A stretch of DNA of 58,201 bases from Clostridia bacterium. GTDB lineage: Bacteria; Bacillota; Clostridia; Oscillospirales; CAG-272. The stretch spans positions 1 to 58,201 of the forward strand of contig JAFQWY010000334.1 in the NCBI GenBank assembly GCA_017407225.1, read 5' to 3'. The notes under the pieces were generated by a model. The model made no database searches. It worked only from the letters and a program-made list of their open reading frames with translations, and was not told where the DNA came from. Positions within the stretch are counted from its first letter, which is position 1; each line of letters starts with the position of its first letter. Of the stretch, positions 8,678-16,988 are shown in pieces. A program made the position numbers and the translations under genes.

Positions 8678-8755
8678 TCCCGTCTGACCGATGCGAAGAT
8701 TTACTCCGACGTAATGGGAAGTGACCACTGTCCTGTAGGGCTGGAAATCGAGTAG
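8678..8755 (+). pseudogene. xth: Separated C-terminal end of exodeoxyribonuclease III
   Basis: This is the in-frame continuation after the TAG at 8675-8677: 25 codons that encode the conserved C-terminus with the catalytic GSDHCP motif, ending with TAG. It has no start codon or ribosome site of its own. Its last 24 bases are duplicated immediately downstream at 8780-8803. Confidence 0.8.
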
Positions 8756-8827
8756 CCGGAAAGAAATCCCGTACAGGACTCCTGTAGGGCTGGAAATCGA
8801 GTAACAAAAAATCCCGTATCCGGGCTG
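8731..8827. repeat. Imperfect tandem duplication of the xth 3' end
   Basis: The 24 bases at 8731-8754 (TCCTGTAGGG to GAGTA) recur exactly at 8780-8803, and AAATCCCGTA follows each copy (8764-8773 and 8809-8818). The unit is ~45-49 bp and runs from the last codons of xth into the terminator stem. Confidence 0.85.
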
Positions 8828-8851
8828 AAATTCAGTCGGGTACGGGATTTA
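8806..8851 (-). terminator. Terminator of the MerR/glycosidase operon
   Basis: Stem AAATCCCGTA / TACGGGATTT with extra inner pairs. On the minus strand it ends in a run of T, and it lies 7 bp past the end of the glycosidase gene. Confidence 0.75.
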
Positions 8852-8857
8852 GTCATT

Positions 8858-10018
8858 TTATAACAGTTCGCAGGTTTCCTGCAGCTGCTTTGCCAGATCG
8901 TATGCCAGACGGCGGATATCGGCAAGCGGCGGCTTTTCCATCTTGCGCCATGCGAAAATTCTTGCGGTCGGCGGGCATGCCATGGGAATCATATCGCAGC
9001 ATTCCAAGAGGTTGGCCGCACGTTCGCACGCGTTCAGAAGCTGCTCGATATCGGACGGACGGTAGTCGAATGCATCACAGGTGTACTCGGTGAGAGCACG
9101 CTTGATGTCGTCCACGCATCTCTGCCCCTGACCTTCACGGTTGGGAATGGGCAGAACCATGGTGTCAAGATCGCGGCAGCGGTAGCATCCCATCATGGCG
9201 GCGATGGTTGCGGGATCACGAACGGTGCCGTCGGGGTAGAATACACCGTGTTCGGAGTCGCAGCGTCCCTGGATCATCAGTTCATATACAAACCAGCCCA
9301 TCTTGTAGTCTTCACAGGCTTTCAGTGCCACATCATAGGGATTGCAGCGTGCCAGACATCCGGTTTCGGACTGGAGCACGGGCTTGTTGTATTTCTTGGA
9401 AAGCTCATCTGCAAGGCTGTAGTTTTCGTACAGCTTCTTGCGGGTGCCGCTGTAGTCGTGGAAAGAAAGAACGTCCACGCATTCGGCGGTAGGTTCGATT
9501 TCCCATGCGTTGGTATGGCCGATGGTGGTAGCATTGACGGGGTCAACTTCCTTCACGAAAGCGGAATACCTGCGGAGGAAGTTCCAGAGAAGCTCGTAAC
9601 GGCTTGCCTTTTCTTCCGCAGAGATGTCGTTCGCATAGGTCCAGCCGTTGCAGGCAGGCTCGTTCATGATATCCCAGATGAGCAGACCGGGCTCGTCCTT
9701 CAGGGCATTGACCACGGCACGGGCGTACACATCGTTGCGTTCATAGTAGGCTTCGGTAAGAGTTTCGGGATTGAGAAAATTGCCGTTGAAAAGAATGGGC
9801 ATCACCTGATAGCCGCAGTCGTAGCAGATACGGACGTAGTTTACCAGATTTTCCAGATACTTTTCGGGATTTCTCTCGTACCAGTTTCTGTCGAGCCAGA
9901 TCCGGACGGCGTTCAGGTTGACGCGCTTGCCATACCCCAGTTCACGGCGGAGCTGTTCTTCTCCGCACTGGTAGTAGTTGACACCGCGTACCCATGAGTA
10001 GTCGTTCAAAGGTTTCAT
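8858..10018 (-). CDS. Glycosidase of GH5-like (clan GH-A) type, cytoplasmic
   Basis: About 386 residues. It has the TIM-barrel pattern of clan GH-A: WVRGVNYYQCG at strand 1, WDIMNEPACNGW with the acid/base glutamate after asparagine, and LQSETGCLAR with the probable nucleophile glutamate. AGGAGG (10025-10030 on the complement) is 6 nt before ATG 10018; an upstream ATG at 10033 overlaps that ribosome site and is unlikely. No signal peptide, so it probably cleaves imported oligosaccharides. It is co-transcribed with the MerR gene, and a terminator follows at 8806-8851. The exact family and substrate (mannoside, glucoside) cannot be settled by eye. Confidence 0.78.
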   Translation of the reverse strand: MKPLNDYSWVRGVNYYQCGEEQLRRELGYGKRVNLNAVRIWLDRNWYERNPEKYLENLVNYVRICYDCGYQVMPILFNGNFLNPETLTEAYYERNDVYARAVVNALKDEPGLLIWDIMNEPACNGWTYANDISAEEKASRYELLWNFLRRYSAFVKEVDPVNATTIGHTNAWEIEPTAECVDVLSFHDYSGTRKKLYENYSLADELSKKYNKPVLQSETGCLARCNPYDVALKACEDYKMGWFVYELMIQGRCDSEHGVFYPDGTVRDPATIAAMMGCYRCRDLDTMVLPIPNREGQGQRCVDDIKRALTEYTCDAFDYRPSDIEQLLNACERAANLLECCDMIPMACPPTARIFAWRKMEKPPLADIRRLAYDLAKQLQETCELL

Positions 10019-10038
10019 GATAATCCTCCTCATATAAT

Positions 10039-10500
10039 TCAGGGTTCGTAATCATCGGGATCGCCGTCGCCGGGATATTCCACGCGGAGTGCTTCGGGAC
10101 GGATATGATCGGTATAGGAATCGGGGAACGGCCGGTTTTTCTGCTGATTCAGCTCCAGGGCACTCCTGCATCCGTAAATCAGCTGATCCATTCGGAGGAT
10201 GGTTTCGTCCAGCAGTTTCCGCTGAAGCAGGAGGGTCTGTCTGGTTTCACTCAGAAGCAGCAGACGTTCGATAAGAGTTGCATCTCCTGCCGTGTACAGG
10301 CTGACGTATTTCGCTACACTTTCCACGGACAGCCCGGCATTCCGCAGGTTTTTTGCCAGAGAGATCCATCTGAGATCGATTTCAGAGTAGTCCCGGATTC
10401 CGTTGTTCCGGCTGACCGGAGGGATCATTCCTGATTTTTCATAAAACCGCAGGGTATCCTGTGACAGCCCGGTATGCCGGCTTGCATCCTTGATGGTCAT
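10039..10500 (-). CDS. MerR family transcriptional regulator
   Basis: 153 residues. The N-terminal winged helix MTIKDASRHTGLSQDTLRFY is diagnostic of MerR, with the YEKSGMIPPV wing and a dimerisation helix after residue 75. There is no conserved cysteine set for metal binding, so it belongs to the aldehyde- or stress-responsive group or an unknown subgroup. It is transcribed from a promoter with the 19-bp spacer and internal palindrome that MerR proteins twist (10536-10566), so autoregulation is expected. The glycosidase gene follows 20 bp downstream on the same strand and is probably controlled too. Confidence 0.92.
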   Translation of the reverse strand: MTIKDASRHTGLSQDTLRFYEKSGMIPPVSRNNGIRDYSEIDLRWISLAKNLRNAGLSVESVAKYVSLYTAGDATLIERLLLLSETRQTLLLQRKLLDETILRMDQLIYGCRSALELNQQKNRPFPDSYTDHIRPEALRVEYPGDGDPDDYEP

Positions 10501-10535
10501 GGCGTTCTCCTTTCCCGTATGTTCTGCACGATTCC

Positions 10536-10566
10536 ATTATAAATCATGGAGTACACTCCAAGTCAA
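10536..10566 (-). promoter_or_regulatory. MerR-type promoter with 19-bp spacer and operator dyad
   Basis: On the minus strand: TTGACT (10561-10566), a 19-bp spacer and TATAAT (10536-10541). The spacer contains the perfect palindrome TGGAGTGTACTCCA. A 19-bp spacer with a central dyad is the signature of MerR-activated promoters. Confidence 0.9.
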
Positions 10567-10595
10567 GAGGGTTTTGGAAAGTTTCACGGAGAAAC

Positions 10596-12173
10596 TTACA
10601 GCTCCAGCACATTGGCGCTTGCCAGCAGAATCTCTGCCAGATCGTCCGCGATGTTTCCGGTGCAGATCAGCTCGCCGTCGCCCTGAGTCAGCACGATCAG
10701 TCCGGCATCGGTCAGGACGCTCTTCTGCTCATCGGACAGGTGTGCGGCGTAGTAGGGAATCCGTCCTTCTTCAAACAGGGCACGCTCAAGGGTAAGTCCG
10801 GTTTCTTCATCGGGAACGGAAACAATCAAGGGCTTCTGGCCGAGATGCTTTGCGCGTTCTGCGGGAGATACGGCCGCATGGGCGGTGGTGGAGGCACGTT
10901 CTTCTTCCAGTGCTTCGGTGATGATGCCGCCGCCGGAGATTTCGTAGTTATCCACGATGACGAACCGTCCGGTGGAAGGCAGTGCGGAGCCGATGTCGAA
11001 TGCGATGTCCTTGCCGCAGAGAATGGTGCAGTCGGCGATGTCATTCTTGTTTACACACTGAGGTGCGGTGTTCTTGTCAAGGGAGGAAGTGTCCAGCACG
11101 CTGTGCAGCTTTTCAATCCGGCATGTGGTCTTGGCGGTGCAGGACTTGATGATGTATTCCTTGCCGGGAGTCAGCGGGGTCTTGCCCAGCCAGAACATAC
11201 TTGCACGGAATCTTCTGCCGACCGCGGGAGCCTCTTCGCCCACCTTGCAGGCGATCTCACCGCGGTGAACATAGATCTGGGTGGTAGTGGTGAAGCCGCA
11301 GGACTTGCCCTTGGTGAATTCCTTCGGTTCACGCTCCGGCTGAGGATACATGAACCATTCTTCCAGATTCTTGACAGCGGTGGTCTTGCCGGAGGGATAG
11401 AAGATGACTTCGTCGCCCACGCGGAGAGAACCGGATTCGCACATTCCGGCAACAATCCGTCGGTCATCCCCGCCTTCGGTGAACTTGTAAACGTCCTCAA
11501 CGGGAATTCTGAGAGGCTTGTCGTCCTCGCTTTCGCCGCCGTTGAAACAGTCAAGCTGTTCGAGAACATTGGCGCCGTCGTACCAGGGAGTGTTTTCGGA
11601 GTGATTTGCGATGTTGTCGCCTTCCATGGCGGAAACCGGGATGAATGCCGCAGGTGTGATGCCGATGGAGGTGAGGAATTCGGTGTATTTTTCGCAGATA
11701 TCGTCGTAGACCGCCTTATCGTAGTTGACAAGGTCGATTTTGTTGACCAGAACCGCGATCTGGGTAATGCCCAGCATTTCCAGCATATAGCCGTGGCGGC
11801 GGGAGTTTTCGCAGATGCCCTCAGCCGCGTCGATGACCAGAAGGGCGGCGTCCGCACGGGATGCACCGGTAATCATGTTCTTGAGGAATTCAATGTGACC
11901 GGGTGCATCGATGATGATGTATTTTCTTTTTTCGGTTTCAAAGAAGCAGCGGGCGGTGTCGATGGTGATGCCCTGCGCACGTTCGTCCTTGAGGGCATCG
12001 AGGAGGAAGGCATATTCAAAGGGCTTGCTGGTGCGTCGGCACAGTTCCCGGATTGCTTCGATTTTTCCGTCGGGGAGGGTGTGGGTGTCGGCAAGAAGTC
12101 GTCCGATTACGGTACTCTTGCCATGGTCAACGTGCCCTGCCACAACGATGTTCATATGTAATTTATCCTGCAT
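10596..12173 (-). CDS. cysN: Sulfate adenylyltransferase subunit 1 (GTPase)
   Basis: 525 residues. It is a translation-factor-like GTPase with G1 [10 protein letters not shown]3 [11 protein letters not shown] and G4 NKIDLV, followed by two beta-barrel domains. It couples GTP hydrolysis to the formation of adenosine 5'-phosphosulfate by CysD. The protein continues ~85 residues past the usual end (after [11 protein letters not shown]) with a domain that recalls the APS-kinase part of CysNC fusions but has no P-loop, so a degenerate remnant is possible. The upstream neighbours on the same strand are cysD and the cysC-cysQ fusion. Between cysD and cysN lies a ~77-bp repeat element, so read-through from cysD is likely but not certain. 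Confidence 0.93.
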   Translation of the reverse strand: MQDKLHMNIVVAGHVDHGKSTVIGRLLADTHTLPDGKIEAIRELCRRTSKPFEYAFLLDALKDERAQGITIDTARCFFETEKRKYIIIDAPGHIEFLKNMITGASRADAALLVIDAAEGICENSRRHGYMLEMLGITQIAVLVNKIDLVNYDKAVYDDICEKYTEFLTSIGITPAAFIPVSAMEGDNIANHSENTPWYDGANVLEQLDCFNGGESEDDKPLRIPVEDVYKFTEGGDDRRIVAGMCESGSLRVGDEVIFYPSGKTTAVKNLEEWFMYPQPEREPKEFTKGKSCGFTTTTQIYVHRGEIACKVGEEAPAVGRRFRASMFWLGKTPLTPGKEYIIKSCTAKTTCRIEKLHSVLDTSSLDKNTAPQCVNKNDIADCTILCGKDIAFDIGSALPSTGRFVIVDNYEISGGGIITEALEEERASTTAHAAVSPAERAKHLGQKPLIVSVPDEETGLTLERALFEEGRIPYYAAHLSDEQKSVLTDAGLIVLTQGDGELICTGNIADDLAEILLASANVLEL

Positions 12174-12270
12174 GGTATGTCCTTCGGTATTTTTATGGTT
12201 TCAGTAAAACGATAAATAGCTTTCAGCCGTACAAAACGGCTGTATAGTCTGTATCAGCCCACTGTTTACA

Positions 12271-12347
12271 GTGAGGCGGAAGGTCGTGGGATCAGGTTAT
12301 AACCTAAGCCGTAAATACGCCGAGCCCGCCCGCCGGGGCTTCCCGGC
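12271..12347 (-). repeat. Copy A of a short dispersed repeat with terminal hairpin
   Basis: Read on the minus strand it begins 2 bp after the cysD stop codon with the hairpin GCCGGG-AAGC-CCCGGC, continues with CTCGGCGTATTT, then ~20 variable bases, then CCCACGACCTTCCGC. The same order of blocks is found at 26835-26918 and 39906-40004. Between it and cysN are two further small hairpins (CAGCCGT/ACGGCTG at 12224-12242 and CACTG/CAGTG near 12260-12273). No gene is visible in 12174-12348. Confidence 0.85.
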
Positions 12348-12348
12348 A

Positions 12349-13236
12349 TTACATGTAGCCGCCGCGGCGGAGTTCTTCGAGACCTCCTCCGTCTTCCTTG
12401 TCCTGTTCACGGCCGCTTCGTTCCGCAATGCGGGCGAACTTGCCGGATTTCAGTTCTTCAATGATCTCATCCAGATTGGATGCTTCCGATTCAACGGGCT
12501 TGGTGCAGGGCCAGCATCCGAGAGAACGGTACCGCTTGCCGTCGCCCTGGTTGAAGTACAGGGAAACTACCGGTACACCTTCCCGCTTGATGTATTCCCA
12601 GATGTCAACTTCCGTCCAGTCCAGGAGGGGATGAATCCGCACATGGGTGCCGGGAGCAAAGTCCGTCTTGTACTGTCCCCAGAATTCCGGGGGCTGGTCG
12701 TCCGCATCCCAGTCGTTGTGACGGTCGCGGGGGCTGAAGTAACGCTCCTTGGATCGGCTGCCTTCTTCGTCCGCACGGACACCGACAATAACTCCGGTGA
12801 AGGGCTCACGGTTGGGATCTTCTTCGTACAGTCCGGTTTCGTGATTCAGACGGTAGCGGGGCCAGTCACCGGCAAGGGTGTGGGTCAGCGCTTCGGTCTT
12901 CAGGTGGCGGCAGCATTCGATTCGTGTTGCATTGCCGTCCGGGAAAGTGGTCTTTGCATCCAGTGCTTCCCGGTTTTCGCCGTAGATCATATCCAGATTC
13001 CATTCCATGGCGAGACGATCGCGGTATTCGATCATTTCGGGGATCTTGTAGTGGGTGTCAACGTGAACCAGCGGGAAGGGGACGTGTCCGTAGAATGCCT
13101 TGCGTGCCAGACAGAGCAGGACAGTGCTGTCCTTGCCGATGGACCAGAGCATACACAGATTCTTAAAAGCAGAATAGGATTCCCGGAGAATGTGAATACT
13201 GCGGGATTCCAGCATATCGAGATGGCTGTATGACAT
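12349..13236 (-). CDS. cysD: Sulfate adenylyltransferase subunit 2
   Basis: 295 residues, standard for CysD. The N-terminus [16 protein letters not shown] and the PP-loop [12 protein letters not shown] place it in the ATP-pyrophosphatase/PAPS reductase superfamily. Further motifs are [15 protein letters not shown] and [14 protein letters not shown]. It forms adenosine 5'-phosphosulfate from ATP and sulfate together with CysN. It lies 30 bp downstream of the cysC-cysQ fusion on the minus strand and upstream of cysN. The protein ends RRGGYM, as most CysD proteins do. Confidence 0.95.
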   Translation of the reverse strand: MSYSHLDMLESRSIHILRESYSAFKNLCMLWSIGKDSTVLLCLARKAFYGHVPFPLVHVDTHYKIPEMIEYRDRLAMEWNLDMIYGENREALDAKTTFPDGNATRIECCRHLKTEALTHTLAGDWPRYRLNHETGLYEEDPNREPFTGVIVGVRADEEGSRSKERYFSPRDRHNDWDADDQPPEFWGQYKTDFAPGTHVRIHPLLDWTEVDIWEYIKREGVPVVSLYFNQGDGKRYRSLGCWPCTKPVESEASNLDEIIEELKSGKFARIAERSGREQDKEDGGGLEELRRGGYM

Positions 13237-13266
13237 GGTATAGGGATATCCTTTCGGTTGTTTGCT

Positions 13267-14685
13267 TTATTCGATGCCGCTTGTGTCAAGGGCGGACTCG
13301 GGATGATTCAGAATCATGAATCCCTGGCGGTTGACGGGATCGGCGCGGTTTGCAATCAGGGGCTTGCCGTCAATGTCTGTGAAGGAGGCTCCCGCTTCTT
13401 TGCAGATGATTTCCATGGCTGCGGTATCCCATTCCTTCATGAATGCGCCGTAGCGGTAGTGTACATCGGCGCGGCCTTCTGCAATCATGCATCCCTTGAG
13501 ACAGCTTCCGGCAGTTACGGAGTCCAGAATCCGGTCGCCGTTTTTCGCAAAAATCTGCTCGGTCTGCTTGTCCATGTGGGATCGGCTGGCCGCAACGATG
13601 ACTTTCTCGGTTCTGTCGGAAACCTGCAGCTTCACGCCGCTGCCGATGGCGAAGTCAGCGGTGATTTCGTCAAATCCGATCCGGTAAGCACCGCAGCCTT
13701 CGCAGGCATAGTAGATGAGGGACTTTGCCGGAACCGCGATTACCCCGGCCGTTACCCTGTGACGGGATGCAAATCCGATGGAAACGCAGAATTCGCCGTT
13801 TTTGTGGATGAACTCCTTGGTTCCGTCAATGGGGTCGATGATGAATACCCCCGCGTTGTTGGAGAGACGTTCCACAGAGTCGGTTTCTTCCTCCGACAGA
13901 ATGCTGTACTCGGGAAATTTTTCCCGGAACATTGACGTCAGAATGGCGTTGGATGCGGTGTCGGCAGTGGTGAGAGGAGATTTGTCGCCCTTGATGGACA
14001 CTTCAAATCCGCCGTCGTAGATTTCCATGATTTTTGCGGATGCGGCAAGAGCGGCATCAATCATACCCCGGATCAGCTTTTCGGGCTGATAAATCCCGGT
14101 GATTGCATCCCGGTACAGGATGTCCGCACATTCGTCCGCGGTGTGTTCTGCTGTATCCAGTACGATTTCCGGAGATTCGGGAACTTCGTAGGGGGCGGAA
14201 ACTCCCGTGAAATCGGGGATTTCTCCGGCAAATGCCTTCTTGTAAAGCCCCTTGGGATCCCGGGAGGCACACAGTTCAACGTCCGCTTTTACATAAACTT
14301 CGCGGAATTCTGCCGAGGCCGAGATGATCCGGCGTGCGGTATCCCGGGATTGTCTGTCCGGGGAAATGGTGCATACGACTACGGTCTGACCGGAGGATGC
14401 CACGATTTTCGCAAGCTCCGCGATCCGTCTCAGGTTTTCCCGCCGTCCTTCCGGAGAGAAGCCGAGACCGGCACAGAGTCCGGTGCGTACCGTGTCGCCG
14501 TCGATCATGAAGCATGCATGGCCTGCATCCACCAGTTTCTTTTCAAAAATCGCCGCCACAGTGGACTTTCCGGAGCCTGACAGACCGCTCATCCAGTAAA
14601 CGGCGGGACGGGATCCGGTGATTTTCATCCGTTCGTATGAGGCAACGGAGGTTTTGTGGGGCGTAATATTTTCGCTGTGATTCAT
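13267..14685 (-). CDS. cysC/cysQ: Fusion of APS kinase (CysC) and 3'(2'),5'-bisphosphate nucleotidase (CysQ)
   Basis: About 472 residues. The N-terminal half has the kinase P-loop WMSGLSGSGKST, the GDTVRTGLCAGLGFS motif and DPKGLYKKA, which mark adenylylsulfate kinase. From about residue 205 an inositol-monophosphatase-fold domain follows, with SILSEEE and DPIDGTKEF (metal-binding aspartates), matching CysQ-type phosphatases that remove the 3' phosphate of PAP. The two activities make PAPS and clear its by-product. The ATG at 14685 is preceded by AGGACAGG; an upstream start at 14718 would overlap the promoter. It is the first gene of the cysCQ-cysD-cysN unit. No sulfite reductase or sulfotransferase is present in the window. 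Confidence 0.9.
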   Translation of the reverse strand: MNHSENITPHKTSVASYERMKITGSRPAVYWMSGLSGSGKSTVAAIFEKKLVDAGHACFMIDGDTVRTGLCAGLGFSPEGRRENLRRIAELAKIVASSGQTVVVCTISPDRQSRDTARRIISASAEFREVYVKADVELCASRDPKGLYKKAFAGEIPDFTGVSAPYEVPESPEIVLDTAEHTADECADILYRDAITGIYQPEKLIRGMIDAALAASAKIMEIYDGGFEVSIKGDKSPLTTADTASNAILTSMFREKFPEYSILSEEETDSVERLSNNAGVFIIDPIDGTKEFIHKNGEFCVSIGFASRHRVTAGVIAVPAKSLIYYACEGCGAYRIGFDEITADFAIGSGVKLQVSDRTEKVIVAASRSHMDKQTEQIFAKNGDRILDSVTAGSCLKGCMIAEGRADVHYRYGAFMKEWDTAAMEIICKEAGASFTDIDGKPLIANRADPVNRQGFMILNHPESALDTSGIE

Positions 14686-14720
14686 AAAAACCTGTCCTGA
14701 AACAAAATTCTCTACCATAC

Positions 14721-14749
14721 ATTATATTAAACCGCGCCCGTCCTGTCAA
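14721..14749 (-). promoter_or_regulatory. Sigma-A promoter of the sulfate activation operon
   Basis: On the minus strand TTGACA (14744-14749), a 17-bp spacer and TATAAT (14721-14726): a perfect consensus, 36 bp before the cysCQ start. Confidence 0.92.
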
Positions 14750-14849
14750 CCGATTGAAAGAAAAAACGAAAAAATCGCGGAAAAAGTCAAGTCTTGACCG
14801 GAATCACAGGAAATTGCGCGGAAATCTACATTATATTAAGGAGCGGCAC

Positions 14850-15164
14850 ATGAATCATATCACAGTGGGCAAAGTGCGCGGAAAGTCAAAAAAGGAGGAG
14901 CCGGTTCGTGAGAGGGATGGCTCCCGATTCGGCGAGGATGCGGTAACCGCCATCGGATTGTGTGCGGTATGCCTGATGCTTCTGGTGCCGGTCAGCCGGG
15001 ATACTGCCCCTCAGTCCGATGCGGTGGCGGTAATGAGTACGAATGCAGGGGAGTATCGGGAAGTTCTGCAGGAGATTGACGAGCCTGCATCGGCGGCATC
15101 GGCGGAAGACTCCGTGTTTGACTATATCGGCAGAATGTTTGCCGGGCTTCTGTTCGGTGAATGA
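14850..15164 (+). CDS. Small single-pass membrane protein of unknown function
   Basis: 104 residues from ATG 14850, which is preceded by AAGGAG; the frame is open further upstream but without a good start. A charged N-terminus of ~35 residues (KSKKEEPVRERDGSRFGE) is followed by one hydrophobic segment (VTAIGLCAVCLMLLVPVS) and a polar tail. It overlaps the start of an M50 protease gene. In Bacillus the SpoIVFB protease is encoded right after its membrane partner SpoIVFA, so this protein may be a short partner of that type, but it shows no recognisable SpoIVFA peptidase-like domain. Confidence 0.65.
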   Translation: MNHITVGKVRGKSKKEEPVRERDGSRFGEDAVTAIGLCAVCLMLLVPVSRDTAPQSDAVAVMSTNAGEYREVLQEIDEPASAASAEDSVFDYIGRMFAGLLFGE

Positions 15165-15660
15165 GCTGCTTTACCTGATCGTAGCACTGGCGATTCACGA
15201 GCTGGGGCATCTTGCGGCGGCAAAGCTTTTCGGGATTCCGCTGGTACGGTTCCGGCTGAATCCCGCGGGCGGAGTCATGACCTTTGATTTTTCCCGCACA
15301 TCCTATCTCAGGGAAGCCGCAGTGCATCTCAGCGGACCCTTCGCCGGGCTTCTGTCTGCCGCGGTCGGATGGATCTTTCTGCGGAATTTCTTCTCCACCG
15401 GCATTTCCGTGACGCTTGCCGCCGTGAATCTGCTTCCGATCCGGGGACTGGACGGCGGCGGTGTACTGAGGTGCCTGCTGAACCGGTTCTGCTTGCCGGA
15501 TCCGGCATGGCGGATCGGGCGGATCTGCTCCATATCCGGGGTACTGCTTCTGTGGACAGCGGTGCTGTGGATCCAGCTGAGGGTACGGGCGAATCTGGAG
15601 CTGATGGTATTTGCGGCGGCGCTTCTGCTGAAGGAAACAAAAACACCGGAGGATCCGTGA
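15157..15660 (+). CDS. M50-family intramembrane zinc metalloprotease, SpoIVFB-like
   Basis: About 167 residues from GTG 15157, which overlaps the preceding stop codon; an open stretch further upstream is the preceding gene read in another frame. The zinc motif HELGH lies at residues 14-18 in a first hydrophobic segment, and the second metal motif NLLPIRGLDGGG follows near residue 90. These define site-2 proteases, which cut within membranes. SpoIVFB processes pro-sigma-K during sporulation; this version is much shorter and lacks the CBS domain. A sporulation role is an inference, helped by spoVT elsewhere in the window. Confidence 0.8.
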   Translation: MNELLYLIVALAIHELGHLAAAKLFGIPLVRFRLNPAGGVMTFDFSRTSYLREAAVHLSGPFAGLLSAAVGWIFLRNFFSTGISVTLAAVNLLPIRGLDGGGVLRCLLNRFCLPDPAWRIGRICSISGVLLLWTAVLWIQLRVRANLELMVFAAALLLKETKTPEDP

Positions 15661-15678
15661 TTGTTCACGAATTCCTCC
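15648..15678. terminator. Hairpin between convergent genes
   Basis: Stem GGAGGA / TCCTCC extended by CGTGA / TCACG. It overlaps the end of the protease gene and lies between two convergent genes. The T-run is weak, so terminator function is moderately supported. Confidence 0.5.
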
Positions 15679-15702
15679 GATGTTGTTATGATATATTTTT
15701 GA

Positions 15703-16779
15703 TTACTCAAACCTCACACCGCTCCGGCTCAGCTCCAGAAGAACAGGGAAGTACAAATCACACGCCATGTGCTCTTTCTTCCGCCACGACGGTGCCACGG
15801 CGGCATAATTCTTGAAGTTCCGCAGCTGCTCCGGGGAGACCTGATTCAGAAAATCATCCGTCAGCAGTTTTTCCAGACCGTGTGTGTATCCGTTCACGGT
15901 CGCATCACGGACAATGGGATAGGTTCTGCTCACCCGCGACAGCCCTTTCATGAACCACGCAAAATCGATGGGATGACTGTCAAAATCCCGCAGGCTGATG
16001 CGGTAAGCCGCATGGGGATCGACGGGCTGTGCTCCGCGCCAGTTGTAGTTGAACGGGCCCACAAAATGTCCGCAGTTGACATAAATCTGACCGTCGGCGT
16101 AGTCTTTCATCAGCTCCGCACAGTGCCGGTATGATCTCTCGACCATGGCGGTATTCTCTTCCGTCCGCCACGACAGTGTCCGCTGAAGGATATCCACATG
16201 ACTGGCATCGGGGAAGGGTACGCCTTTGATGTAGTACCGGCATGGCTGACCGCGGAACGTGGCTTTCTTTGAAAAATCGTCTGGGGAATTATGTGAGAGT
16301 GCCCCGCGGAAAGCATCCAGTGCCAGCGAAATCTGCGACTGAATCAGCGGCACATCCTCGTCCGCATCCAGATCCAGAAGAATCCTGGTCACAACTGATC
16401 GGAATCCGCCGCGGCCGTGCTCATCCATGGCATTTCCCGCCTTGTAGAAGTGGTCGCTTTCGTAATCCGTCCAGTGAATCAGACAGTCACGGGCTTTTAC
16501 CATAGCCGGATGGGTGGTTTCCACACCGTTGCGCTTCAGCAGATCCACCGTGGAGTCAAACCCGCCGAAATAACAGCCGTGGATGACCGTGCCGATGAAT
16601 CCGTCCTCACGCTGGCAGCCCAGTGCCTTTTTCACCTGAGGAAGTGCGAGAATTTTCTCCTGCAGAGCCTGCAGTTCAGCGGAGTCCGCGGGGACGCCGA
16701 GTATATCCCGTTTCATGCGGCAGAGGATGTTGACGGGAGCGTTTCCGAGCGTGAAGCTGAAGATATCCTGCAGTGTCAT
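15703..16779 (-). CDS. Conserved hypothetical protein, probable alpha-helical
   Basis: About 358 residues from ATG 16779, which has GGAGGTG (16786-16792 on the complement); an upstream ATG at 16815 overlaps the preceding gene. No signal peptide or membrane segment. The sequence has repeated helical patterns and aromatic/histidine-rich patches (GCYFGGFDSTVDLLKR, WTDYESDHFYKAGNAM, GHFVGPFNYNWRG) reminiscent of alpha/alpha-toroid proteins, but I cannot name a family. It is the last gene of the SPFH operon and its start is coupled to the stop of the ribbon-helix-helix gene. Confidence 0.75.
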   Translation of the reverse strand: MTLQDIFSFTLGNAPVNILCRMKRDILGVPADSAELQALQEKILALPQVKKALGCQREDGFIGTVIHGCYFGGFDSTVDLLKRNGVETTHPAMVKARDCLIHWTDYESDHFYKAGNAMDEHGRGGFRSVVTRILLDLDADEDVPLIQSQISLALDAFRGALSHNSPDDFSKKATFRGQPCRYYIKGVPFPDASHVDILQRTLSWRTEENTAMVERSYRHCAELMKDYADGQIYVNCGHFVGPFNYNWRGAQPVDPHAAYRISLRDFDSHPIDFAWFMKGLSRVSRTYPIVRDATVNGYTHGLEKLLTDDFLNQVSPEQLRNFKNYAAVAPSWRKKEHMACDLYFPVLLELSRSGVRFE

Positions 16780-16780
16780 C

Positions 16781-16987
16781 TCATTCACCTCCGCGCTCGA
16801 AGGCATCCGGTACATCTTCCGATTCCCGGCGTACCTTGTTTTTCTTCCGCTTCTTCACGCATTCGGTCAGCAGATACTCAATCTGTCCGTTGAGGGAGCG
16901 AAAATCGTCTTCTGCCCACTGCGCCAGCTCGTCGTACAGGGATTTTGACAGCCGCAGTGGAACCTGTTTCTTTTCCTTGTCAGCCAT
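16781..16987 (-). CDS. Small ribbon-helix-helix (Arc-like) DNA-binding protein
   Basis: About 68 residues from ATG 16987, which overlaps the stop of the YbjQ-like gene; a longer frame to 17035 runs into that gene and is unlikely. The pattern QVPLRLSKSLYDELAQWA followed by DDFRSLNGQIEYLLTECV is a beta strand plus two helices, as in Arc/MetJ repressors. The C-terminus is highly charged. In related operons such proteins are annotated as antitoxin-like, but no toxin gene is recognisable beside it. It may regulate the operon, whose leader carries GATATC palindromes near 18640. Confidence 0.72.
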   Translation of the reverse strand: MADKEKKQVPLRLSKSLYDELAQWAEDDFRSLNGQIEYLLTECVKKRKKNKVRRESEDVPDAFERGGE

Positions 16988-16988
16988 G

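Noticed and set aside
12174..12348. Riboswitch before cysN
   Set aside because: The structures seen are two short hairpins and the dispersed repeat; no SAM-riboswitch core or other known aptamer pattern is visible.
16781..16987. Toxin-antitoxin pair built on the Arc-like protein
   Set aside because: No RelE, HicA, PIN or Fic-type toxin is adjacent; the neighbours are YbjQ and a 358-aa protein without toxin motifs.
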